64,000 nucleotides of DNA, from NCBI RefSeq assembly GCF_003315245.1, contig NZ_QNRT01000001.1:564963-628962 (forward strand), given 5' to 3'. Below, in pieces: positions 8,630 through 15,721 of this stretch (position 1 is its first letter; each line of letters starts with the position of its first letter). The notes below the pieces were generated by a model. That model worked only from the letters and a program-made list of their open reading frames with translations. It made no database searches and had not been told where the DNA came from. This stretch comes from Arenicella xantha. GTDB lineage: Bacteria > Pseudomonadota > Gammaproteobacteria > Arenicellales > Arenicellaceae. The position numbers and the translations under genes are program-made.

Positions 8630-9625
8630 ATGAACACGATTGTCATTCTCTGCCTAAACAACGCCCTCCCATCGGGCCTAATGGGTATAAAAGACTTGCT
8701 CGCCTTAAGCGGGCTCCATTTTGTGCAACAAGGCACGCACCGAACAACAAACGAGTCCGCATGGGAACCAAAGGTAATCCTGGCAAATCAGGACGGTGAC
8801 TCGATCATTGATGGCCACGGGCGCTCATTTGATGTTGATTCTGATCTCGACGCCATACATCAGTGTGATGCGGTGCTCGTGCCCGGTTTTATTCCGAACG
8901 CGGAAGGTTGTCCGCCAACGCCAATCACGGATTCATTAACACAGTCATGGTTAGCCGCACGTCACAAACAGGGAGCCCTGGTTTGCGGATCTTGTAGCGG
9001 TGTGTTTGCTCTAGGCGAAGCGGGAATACTCAACAACAAACGGTGTACAACCACTTGGTGGTTACACGACGAATTAAAACAGCGCTTCCCACGCGCAAAT
9101 GCGATTTGGGCCAGCGCATTGGTTGATGACGCTAAGGTGGTTACGGCCGGTGGACCACTGTCTTGGGTCGACATCACCTTGCACATCGTGGAAAAGCTCG
9201 CGGGCGCGGAAACCGCCAGAATCACTGCCGACTTTGCGGTTGTCGACACCATCCCGAAGTCCCAAGCTTTGTATGTACCAGAAGGTTATCAAACTTCTAA
9301 AAACACATTTTTATCAAATGCAGAATACGCCATACGCAAAGCGTACTACAAACCCATGAGTGCTGGAGATTTGGCTGGAATTATGTCGGTGTCTGAACGA
9401 ACACTCAATCGCAAACTCAAAGAACTCACCGGCCAAACCCCAAAGTCCTTCATCGACGGCATACGCATACGGCACGCCTGCACGCTATTGATCACGAGCA
9501 ACAAGTCTGTCAAGGAGATCGCTTATTCATTAGGCTATTCAGATGATAGTGTATTTCGCAGGCTATTCAAGCGCGAGATGAAAATGACACCGTCGAGCTA
9601 TCAACAACTAAAAACTGTTTCTTGA
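8630..9625 (+). CDS. GlxA-type AraC-family transcriptional regulator
   Basis: A 331-residue cytosolic regulator. The N-terminal half is a DJ-1/PfpI-like domain with nucleophile-elbow sequence CGSCSGVFALGEAG around residue 120. The C-terminal about 85 residues are two AraC helix-turn-helix motifs (MSVSERTLNRKLKELTGQTP, then KSVKEIAYSLGYSDDSVFRR). Relatives include GlxA and ArgR/CdhR-type activators of amine or amino-acid catabolism. The PfpI domain is thought to sense the ligand rather than catalyse. The start at 8630 has a weak binding site. Divergence from the ABM-domain gene makes that gene the likely target. A 50-bp repeat begins immediately after the stop codon. Confidence 0.88.
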   Translation: MNTIVILCLNNALPSGLMGIKDLLALSGLHFVQQGTHRTTNESAWEPKVILANQDGDSIIDGHGRSFDVDSDLDAIHQCDAVLVPGFIPNAEGCPPTPITDSLTQSWLAARHKQGALVCGSCSGVFALGEAGILNNKRCTTTWWLHDELKQRFPRANAIWASALVDDAKVVTAGGPLSWVDITLHIVEKLAGAETARITADFAVVDTIPKSQALYVPEGYQTSKNTFLSNAEYAIRKAYYKPMSAGDLAGIMSVSERTLNRKLKELTGQTPKSFIDGIRIRHACTLLITSNKSVKEIAYSLGYSDDSVFRRLFKREMKMTPSSYQQLKTVS

Positions 9626-9674
9626 ACAGGAACAGGCCGACGTTTAACTTAGTCGGCGATTGCCAAAAACTGTG
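9626..9674 (+). repeat. Intergenic repeat A, copy 1
   Basis: Core TTAACTTAGTCGGCGATTGC continuing to CCAAAAACTGTG, preceded by GGAACAGGCCGACG. Nearly identical to 11611-11663, and related to 13491-13524. CCGAC/GTCGG can form a stem. It begins at the stop codon of the AraC-type regulator. Confidence 0.75.
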
Positions 9675-9682
9675 TCCGCGTG

Positions 9683-9745
9683 AAACAAGCTTTAGATACC
9701 TTTTAGATGGATCTAAAATGGAACGATAGAGGCCCTAGCTTGTTT
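9683..9745 (+). other. Nested hairpin element
   Basis: Outer arms AAACAAGCT (9683-9691) and AGCTTGTTT (9737-9745) pair perfectly. Inside, TTTAGATACC (9691-9700) pairs with GGATCTAAA (9709-9717), leaving one bulged A. The 63-bp structure lies about 60 bp after the AraC gene and could be a transcript end, a small structured RNA or a mobile-element relic. Confidence 0.45.
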
Positions 9746-9757
9746 GGAAAACGAATC

Positions 9758-9796
9758 CTAAATCAAAGGCCTAACCCTTTATCTCGTGCAATTTTA
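9758..9796 (+). repeat. Diverged repeat related to 7449-7487
   Basis: Matches 7449-7487 at 27 of 39 positions without gaps. Its first 19 bp match 7550-7568 at 17 positions. Low-confidence relic of an unidentified repeated element. The remaining 9797-10030 holds no gene that I can see. Confidence 0.35.
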
Positions 9797-10030
9797 AAAT
9801 TCTGAGCCAATAGAAATAATTTCAGCTATTTTAAATAAAATGCCAAATCATACGATCGAACGGGCATATTGATGACGAAGCTCTTCAGAAGTGTTTACAT
9901 GACGTTCAGGGGCTGAGGGTTGTACATAATTTGACATCTGCCGTAATATACTAATGGCTGCCGTTCAGATATTCTGCTTTCGAATTTTTAAACCTGATAG
10001 TTTTTTAGTAAAGCCTCGGAAGGCTACTTT

Positions 10031-11422
10031 ATGAAAAAAATAGTCATATCTTTGTTTATTTTACTTTCTTTGTCCGCCAATGTTGAGGCTCAATATTACT
10101 CAGAATCAACTGTATCGGCTTATCCCGGCCTTCCATATAATCCCAGTGTTCTGGGGCGGGTACAAAACAAGTTAGTGAGTTTTTTGGACACGGAGCAAGG
10201 GTTTGGAGTCTATGCTCAGGACACAATAAGCAAGACAGTCGACAAGCTTATTTCTGTGGATAGAGCAAAGCTAAATAGGGAGCGGCTTTCTTCCAATTAT
10301 TTTACGACCCCTAATGGACTCTTAATCGATGTCTTCGGTAAGCTTTACCTGTCAAACGGCACTGCAGCGGGCACTTCACTTCTCAAAGATTTTGGGGAGA
10401 CAGACAACGCTAGGTTTGCTCCGATCCGTGTTTCACGAATAGTTAATATTGAACTGGTTGGCAATACTATATTTGTTACACGTGCTGGTGAATCTGCCTT
10501 CTACAGCGAATCAGACTATACGATTTGGCGGATTGATCTCGATACTGCGCAGGCGAATCTTATTTCAGATCCGAATACGCAAGGACTGACTATGATCGCA
10601 GGGTCTGCACTCAATGATAGCGCTGTCGCCTTTGGCTATAACGAATCAAAAGGTTATTCTTTCTGGCGAGTCAGTCTCGAACAAGACCATTTGAGCTATA
10701 TTAATGGATTTAGTGGTGAATTAGACCGGCGCTTGATGGTATCTGGTAAAAGCGTTCAATCTCGAACGGGACTCGTTTTTTGTCGAACATCTATTGCTGA
10801 AAGTGACTCGTCTCTCTGGCGATTATCGGCGGACGGTCGTCTTACCCGCTTGGCAGGCAACTGTAGCGGAGTCTTTGACACAAACAATGGGGATAAAGAT
10901 AGCTTCTTCTTTACTACTAATGATGGTTTCTGGAAGGGTAATGGCTATCCCGATGGTAATGTCAGGTTGCTTCAAATTGATTCTAATTCCCAGGTGAATG
11001 CAGTCTGTATATCTAACTCTACTGCACTTATTTCATTAACACATCTCGATCCCGTTAGACCTACCTCAGCCACGACTCTTGATACTCAAACTGGCTTGAG
11101 TAAAAATTTTCCTGACGTAGAATTTACCGGCAGCTGTTTGAAGAACCGTGTTTTGCTGATTACAAACCGCGATGTTATTCCAACTAAATTATTTGTTTAC
11201 GACAGTAGAGTTGACACACTTTATGACGTCAAGCGAACGCCGATATTATTTTCAGTTAATTCGGCAGTCGAGGTCGGTGAAGATATATTTTTTGCGAGCC
11301 AACCTTTTTCTAGAGTTGTAGATGAGCTGGTTCCCGCGGCTGGTCAACTAAGCCAGTTAACGTTTAAGCATGGGGATTTCATGAGTTTCCTGCCATCTAT
11401 TCTTGATATTCTCGGTGAGTAG
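10031..11422 (+). CDS. Secreted ELWxxDGT-like repeat protein
   Basis: A 463-residue exported protein: signal peptide 1-20 (ending NVEA|QYY) and a preceding AAGG ribosome binding site. Around residues 105-121, LYLSNGTAAGTSLLKDF resembles the ELWxxDGT-repeat signature of secreted beta-propeller-like proteins. Further strands with regular spacing (YTIWRIDLD, YSFWRVSLE, SSLWRLSADG) suggest a propeller of about seven blades, but most repeats are poor. Function is unknown; no enzyme motif is seen. Codon choice is more A+T-rich than in the housekeeping genes further right, consistent with an accessory gene. Transcribed alone and followed by a terminator. Confidence 0.62.
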   Translation: MKKIVISLFILLSLSANVEAQYYSESTVSAYPGLPYNPSVLGRVQNKLVSFLDTEQGFGVYAQDTISKTVDKLISVDRAKLNRERLSSNYFTTPNGLLIDVFGKLYLSNGTAAGTSLLKDFGETDNARFAPIRVSRIVNIELVGNTIFVTRAGESAFYSESDYTIWRIDLDTAQANLISDPNTQGLTMIAGSALNDSAVAFGYNESKGYSFWRVSLEQDHLSYINGFSGELDRRLMVSGKSVQSRTGLVFCRTSIAESDSSLWRLSADGRLTRLAGNCSGVFDTNNGDKDSFFFTTNDGFWKGNGYPDGNVRLLQIDSNSQVNAVCISNSTALISLTHLDPVRPTSATTLDTQTGLSKNFPDVEFTGSCLKNRVLLITNRDVIPTKLFVYDSRVDTLYDVKRTPILFSVNSAVEVGEDIFFASQPFSRVVDELVPAAGQLSQLTFKHGDFMSFLPSILDILGE

Positions 11423-11531
11423 CTTATTAAACATGTCTGACGAAGTTTCGAAAATTCCTGATTCTTGTTACCTCTAGCTTCCTTTTAGGGCAAACAACAA
11501 CCGCCCGACTCCTATTAATAGCAAGGCAAAA

Positions 11532-11553
11532 GCCTCGCAATTCGCGAGGCTCT
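11532..11553 (+). terminator. Intrinsic terminator after ELWxxDGT-like gene
   Basis: GCCTCGC (11532-11538) and GCGAGGC (11544-11550) form a stem with a 5-nt loop, followed by TCTTTAT. It lies about 110 bp after the stop at 11422. Confidence 0.65.
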
Positions 11554-11610
11554 TTATCGCACTGATTGGTTCAGCGTGACTACGTTGAAGGTTTCATATA
11601 CCTCTGAAAA

Positions 11611-11663
11611 GAAACAGGAACAGACCGACGTTTAACTTAGTCGGCGATTGCCGAAAACCGTGG
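11611..11663 (+). repeat. Intergenic repeat A, copy 2
   Basis: Shares GGAACAGRCCGACG and the downstream core with copy 1 (9626-9674), differing at only a few positions over about 50 bp. Sits between the terminator above and the next gene. Confidence 0.75.
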
Positions 11664-11790
11664 TTTATCCTCAAATTCTTTTATAAAAACTCACAAAAAA
11701 TTGATGATACACTGATACTAGCAATGATGTGACGAGTGAATTGTTCGAATTCACTATCTTTTTTCATAGACGAAATCACGAGAACAGAAA

Positions 11791-13446
11791 ATGCCTCCTT
11801 TGAACCATTTTGGTAAGACGTTATTGACACTGACTATTAGCCAGATGATCGCGACTCCCGCACACACCGCTTCGTTTTTAGTTGACAGTGCTCAAGATGA
11901 CAACGGCGTAGGTTGCACTTTACGCGAGGCGATTGTTTCAGTTAATTTGGCGAACGAACAAGACGGATGTGTTAAAAGTGGTGATGCCTTCGGCGTAAGT
12001 GATTCAATTGGTTTTGACCCCGTTGAATTTGATCAAGCCAGTTCTCACACCATCACGCTGATCGCAGCGCAAGGGGGGCAGCTTTCAATCGCACCTGAAG
12101 TTTCACTTACCATCAATGGCATTGGTGAAGCAAATTTAACTGTCCACGGCGGAGGCGAAAACCGAGTTTTATACCTGCACGACAGCACACTTAGCGTCAA
12201 CAACTTAACCATTGCCGGCGGGGATGCTAGCATAGGCGCGGGCATCTACGCCAAGGGGGCTAGCAGTCTAAGCCTCGTCAACACCACAGTTTCAGAAAAC
12301 TCTGCTGAATTACGCGGCGGTGGCATCGCTGTTCAGGACACCGGTTACTTAAGCCTTACCGAAAGCACAGTATCTAATAATTATCGCGACGGTATTTCGC
12401 TTCGAAATGGCTGCAGCGCGAGCATGCGAAATAGCAATGTCACCGACAATAATGGGAGTGGTATTCAAATTAGAGGCACTAACCTCATCGACACTATGCA
12501 GATGCTCCCCGCGGCGCACTGCTACGTGACGATTGAGAACACACTCGTTACAGGCAACTCTTATCGTGGTCTCTCATCCTACTACGGCAAGGTTGATGTC
12601 ATTAACAGTATTTTCTCGCAAAATCTTAGCGAGGGTATCTCCGGTTTGGCCGGCAGCAGTATCTCGATTTCCAACAGCACAATCGCCGGTAACAGCAGCA
12701 CTGGAGTTAGCGCTTTGGGCCGATCAGCCCAAAGCACTGGCGGGCTGTACCCTTCTGTTGGCTCTGGGCTATCAATGACTAATAGTACGATATCGGGTAA
12801 CGCCGGGCACGGAATTTCGTTGTACCAGTCTGGAGTTGCTTTGACAAATAGCACTGTAACGAACAACATTTCGCAATCTTGGGGGGGCGGTGTTTCTGTA
12901 GGTAGGTTTGCCACTTTAAGTATCAAAAATAATATTATGTCGGGCAACTTTGCCAAGAGAGGGGCAGAAGTGTACTTGGGGTATTACGCCAGTATTATTA
13001 GCGACAATGCAAATATTGTCGGTAGCAATGCAAAACCACTCGCGGAGGCAATTCTGCAATCTCCATTTGCCGATGGTGATGTTATTGGTGCGTCGGACTT
13101 TAATGCGACGTATGATGGACCATCAGCCACCTCAATCGCTTCAATCCTGAATCCGTTAGCTGACAACGGGTGCCAACAAACTGCTGGTCGAACTTCCGAT
13201 GCAGTCTGCATCCAGACTCACGCCTTGGCCGTCAACAGTCTCGCAATAGACGCTGCGAATATAAGCTATTGTGGAGCCGGGACAGATGTAATTATCGATC
13301 AACGCGGTGAGACACGTACTGAGGGTCGCTGTGATATTGGTGCATTTGAAGGGTTCGTAGAGTCAGTTAATGAAGATCCGAATCAGGGTAACGTTGAGAC
13401 TGTATTACCACTCATTAACGGTAAGACCCTGATCATAAGTTTATAG
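11791..13446 (+). CDS. CSLREAI / choice-of-anchor-Q beta-helix protein
   Basis: A 551-residue exported protein with a signal peptide (about 1-27). A CSLREAI-type motif, GCTLREAIVSVN, lies around residue 42. A right-handed beta-helix of about 15 rungs follows, each marked by NSTxxxN patterns (ISNSTIAGNSS, MTNSTISGNAG, LTNSTVTNN). Near the C-terminus RCDIGAFEG is the choice-of-anchor-Q signature; after it come an acidic linker and a hydrophobic tail VLPLINGKTLIISL. The same layout and a similar tail occur in 29647-31524. Such proteins are surface or extracellular, often adhesins or glycan-binding; no catalytic residues are evident. A 9-bp perfect hairpin lies inside the coding sequence at 12712-12735. 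Confidence 0.82.
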   Translation: MPPLNHFGKTLLTLTISQMIATPAHTASFLVDSAQDDNGVGCTLREAIVSVNLANEQDGCVKSGDAFGVSDSIGFDPVEFDQASSHTITLIAAQGGQLSIAPEVSLTINGIGEANLTVHGGGENRVLYLHDSTLSVNNLTIAGGDASIGAGIYAKGASSLSLVNTTVSENSAELRGGGIAVQDTGYLSLTESTVSNNYRDGISLRNGCSASMRNSNVTDNNGSGIQIRGTNLIDTMQMLPAAHCYVTIENTLVTGNSYRGLSSYYGKVDVINSIFSQNLSEGISGLAGSSISISNSTIAGNSSTGVSALGRSAQSTGGLYPSVGSGLSMTNSTISGNAGHGISLYQSGVALTNSTVTNNISQSWGGGVSVGRFATLSIKNNIMSGNFAKRGAEVYLGYYASIISDNANIVGSNAKPLAEAILQSPFADGDVIGASDFNATYDGPSATSIASILNPLADNGCQQTAGRTSDAVCIQTHALAVNSLAIDAANISYCGAGTDVIIDQRGETRTEGRCDIGAFEGFVESVNEDPNQGNVETVLPLINGKTLIISL

Positions 13447-13490
13447 ATCAATAAAGGTTAACCACATGGTGGACACCCACTTACCCCTTC

Positions 13491-13524
13491 ATTTAATTTA
13501 GTCGGCGATCGCCAAAAACCGTGG
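13491..13524 (+). repeat. Intergenic repeat A, copy 3
   Basis: TTAATTTAGTCGGCGATCGC continuing to CCAAAAACCGTGG matches the core of copies 1 and 2; here GGCGATCGCC is a perfect palindrome. It is followed by CTGTCCCCATTTTT, a string often seen at the edges of REP-associated transposase elements (recalled, not searched). It starts 45 bp after the preceding stop. Confidence 0.65.
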
Positions 13525-13664
13525 CCTGAAGCTGTCCCCATTTTTATAATCATTGCGACTCTGTGTATACATACGTAGCGTTGTTATCTTGCAGAGTAAG
13601 AGTTTTCTTACCATCTTTTTCATCAACAATTACCCAACTTCATTAGTCCCTACCCAGAACACAG

Positions 13665-13676
13665 GGCCAGATGGCC
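13665..13676 (+). promoter_or_regulatory. Palindrome ahead of NKVVVVP gene
   Basis: GGCCAGATGGCC, followed by TGTTG, 88 bp before the start at 13765. It is the counterpart of 6653-6664 ahead of the paralogue. Candidate operator. Confidence 0.45.
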
Positions 13677-13764
13677 TGTTGCGCGACAACGACCCGCACC
13701 CTACAGTCCTATACTGAGTACAGGCACATCAGAACTCTGATGGGTTCTCACGATTAAGTCAGAG

Positions 13765-14697
13765 GTGACTATGCGATTAAATATAGGCTTATTGGGATTG
13801 TTGTTTATTGCTTTGATAAATAGTGCTGTCGCACATAATAAAGTGGTGGTCGTGCCATTAGGTGGCGACGAATTTAAACCACTTAAAAACATAGTGACTG
13901 TGGCGAAAGCCAATGGAGATTTTACCAACATACAGGCAGCTATAGATTCAATTAGCAACGCTAGTGCAACGAATCCTTATGTGGTCGTAATCGGGCCAGG
14001 CCAATATGACGTTGCTACCACCATCGTTGCTAAAGAATATGTTGACATCACGGGCAGTGGTCAAGGCACTACGATTATTTCAGGATCTGTGCGAGCCCGT
14101 GGCTTTGATTCGCCTGCTGTATTTCTCGTCGCGAATGTTCGCTTGTCGAATCTCTCGGTACATAACACATCAAGTGGATCAAGCTATTCATTGGGGATTT
14201 CTGTTTTCAACCCATCGAACTTTCAAGATAATATAACGATTGAAAACGTGACAGTTCGAGTTGGTGGAGCACCGATCAATAGCAGCAGAGGTGTTTATGT
14301 TGAAGAGGGTTCAGTGTTGATCCGCAACGCCGATGTGCTTATCGAAGGAACTACCCCCAATTATGGCATTCGAGCCTATTCCGGTGACATCCGAATAGTC
14401 GACAGTCGTATTGAGGTTAATAGTGGCACTGTCAACCGCGCCGTGTATTCAGCGGCTGCCAGCAGCACCGTTATCGACCATTCAGATCTAATCGCATCGG
14501 GCACCGATGCACGAGCCCTGTATAGTAAAGCTACGGTTAAATATTCGACTCTAACCAGCACTGGCCTGTCAATAGAAAGTATTCACTCAGTGAAAGTGCA
14601 TTGGTCAACCCTAGTTGGTGGCGTAAGCGGAGCGACGATTGAGTGCGCGTACAGTGCGGATGATAACGGTAACGAGTTATCGGCTGCTTGTGACTAA
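13765..14697 (+). CDS. Secreted beta-helix protein, NKVVVVP family
   Basis: A 310-residue exported protein: signal peptide 1-21 (ending SAVA|HNK) and GAGG just upstream of the ATG. The mature N-terminus NKVVVVPLGGDEFKPL, then TVAKANGDF, is shared with 5826-6584. This copy continues TNIQAAIDSISNASATNPYV, the opening seen in pectate-lyase-like (Pectin_lyase_fold) proteins, then GPGQYDV and GSGQGTTIISG. Short beta-helix rungs follow. It ends in AACD, with an upstream Cys (IECAY) that may form a disulfide. The intact N-terminal region suggests a polysaccharide-related beta-helix, but catalytic Asp/Arg residues cannot be assigned. A decayed relative lies at 1715-1851. Confidence 0.78.
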   Translation: MTMRLNIGLLGLLFIALINSAVAHNKVVVVPLGGDEFKPLKNIVTVAKANGDFTNIQAAIDSISNASATNPYVVVIGPGQYDVATTIVAKEYVDITGSGQGTTIISGSVRARGFDSPAVFLVANVRLSNLSVHNTSSGSSYSLGISVFNPSNFQDNITIENVTVRVGGAPINSSRGVYVEEGSVLIRNADVLIEGTTPNYGIRAYSGDIRIVDSRIEVNSGTVNRAVYSAAASSTVIDHSDLIASGTDARALYSKATVKYSTLTSTGLSIESIHSVKVHWSTLVGGVSGATIECAYSADDNGNELSAACD

Positions 14698-14827
14698 TAA
14701 AGGGTTACGGCTTTAAGGTTACCCGTCTCAGCTAAGGCGCAGCCCTTTGCTACGGTCAGAACGGCTGATTATACTTGGCTCGCGATTTGTCGAGCCCAGT
14801 TAATTTAACCAAACACTTGCCTATAGT

Positions 14828-15062
14828 TCATTCTTGCAGTCTGCTCAAGATCAACGTCGAGAAGCGTCTTACGCCAAACTCGATGCTGGCTTCGTCTACT
14901 TCGAAATTCGGCGTGTGTGGGAAAGCAATATTGCCTAGATCACCGTTTGCCACGCCCATAAAGAAGTAGACGCCGGGTACTGCTTTTTGAAAGTGACCTA
15001 AATCCTCACTCGCGAAAGGCACGCGACCATAGTTATTCTGAACGCTCGATTCGCCATAAGTA
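14828..15062 (-). pseudogene. C-terminal remnant of an M20 peptidase/amidohydrolase
   Basis: Read on the minus strand from 15062: TYGESSVQNNYGRVPFASED, then GHFQKAVPGVYFFMGVAN, then PHTPNFEVDEASIEFGVRRF and a stop at 14828. These are the metal-ligand-bearing C-terminal motifs of M20 amidohydrolases (SEDF...PGxYFFLG...HTPxFxVDE). The N-terminal three quarters are missing: similarity ends exactly where a REP-type repeat (15063-15089) begins. A hairpin at 14777-14796 (GGCTCG/CGAGCC) could be the old terminator. The gene was evidently broken by the mobile-element remnant or an associated deletion. Confidence 0.75.
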
Positions 15063-15089
15063 CTAATTAAATCGGCTCTGACCCCTTTT
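15063..15089 (+). repeat. REP-transposase-associated flank repeat, copy 1
   Basis: CTAATTAAATCGGCTCTGAC followed by CCCTTTT. The same string recurs at 15264-15289 and 15458-15483 in the same orientation. Its reverse complement (GGGGTCAGAGCCGATTTAAT) is a familiar edge sequence of REP-associated tyrosine transposase elements, from recall. Confidence 0.7.
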
Positions 15090-15118
15090 CGTCCAATATA
15101 CTGAAGCTAGAGACAAGG

Positions 15119-15192
15119 ATGACTCTTCTTCGTAAACGATTGGTATCGCTTGCCGATGCGGCCTTTTACCAATGTGTCTCGCGTTGTGTTGG
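15119..15192 (+). pseudogene. N-terminal remnant of REP-associated tyrosine transposase
   Basis: ATG at 15119 opens MTLLRKRLVSLADAAFYQCV, then SRCV. This matches the N-terminus I recall for Y1 (HUH) REP-associated transposases (RKRLVSLxxTPxYHCVSRCVRR). After 24 codons similarity is lost and a stop follows in about 20 codons. The HUH motif and catalytic Tyr are absent, so it is inactive. Flank repeats lie on both sides, as in an internally deleted element. Confidence 0.68.
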
Positions 15193-15263
15193 TAATCTAG
15201 GTATATCGAACTCCATTTCGATTAATTCAAGCCACACTCCCTGGCCGACTCAGTAGACCTCTC

Positions 15264-15289
15264 CAATTAATGCGGCTCTGACTCCTTTT
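15264..15289 (+). repeat. REP-transposase-associated flank repeat, copy 2
   Basis: CCAATTAATGCGGCTCTGAC followed by TCCTTTT, a slightly diverged copy of 15063-15089, lying 201 bp further on. Confidence 0.65.
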
Positions 15290-15457
15290 CTGGCGCCAAT
15301 AGCTAGACACCCATTCACACCGAACACTGTTCGGTTAGCTGAACTCGAGCTTCCTAGAGTAGTCACGCCTGCGTGAGACCCGGACTCGCCTAAAATTTCG
15401 CCCAATTAAGCGACTGGTACAAAAACCGGACAATTACTGAAATGGGGTTGCATCTCT

Positions 15458-15483
15458 ACTAATTAAATCGGCTCTGACCCCTA
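15458..15483 (+). repeat. REP-transposase-associated flank repeat, copy 3
   Basis: ACTAATTAAATCGGCTCTGA followed by CCCCTA, almost identical to copy 1 and 194 bp beyond copy 2. The near-regular spacing of about 200 bp suggests nested or successive element insertions. Confidence 0.68.
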
Positions 15484-15721
15484 TTATTCTTGTGGGATGC
15501 GTATGCATCAAGGGCGGCAGTAATGCTTTGCCTAAATCCAGATGGGTGACTGTTGCGGGTAGTTTTACCCAGCACAACCAAAGAAAATATCAGGCGTGAA
15601 GAGAGTAAATCGATGGCCTAAGAGTGAATCGGGCCCAAACCAATAGGCCGGGATTTGTACGGCCCGTTGACACAGGTTGGCTAATGGGTGACCCTCTTGT
15701 TCTCTGTTCCTAGCTTTTTTT
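15484..15721. other. Intergenic region, no gene recognised
   Basis: About 240 bp between the last flank repeat and the end of the OLD-like gene. It contains short inverted repeats (for example GCGGGTAGTTTTACCC near 15555) but no gene I can name. Confidence 0.4.

Noticed and set aside
15063-15483. Tandem repeat array of about 200 bp units
   Set aside because: Only the 26-bp flank strings repeat; the DNA between them is not similar, so it is not a true tandem array.
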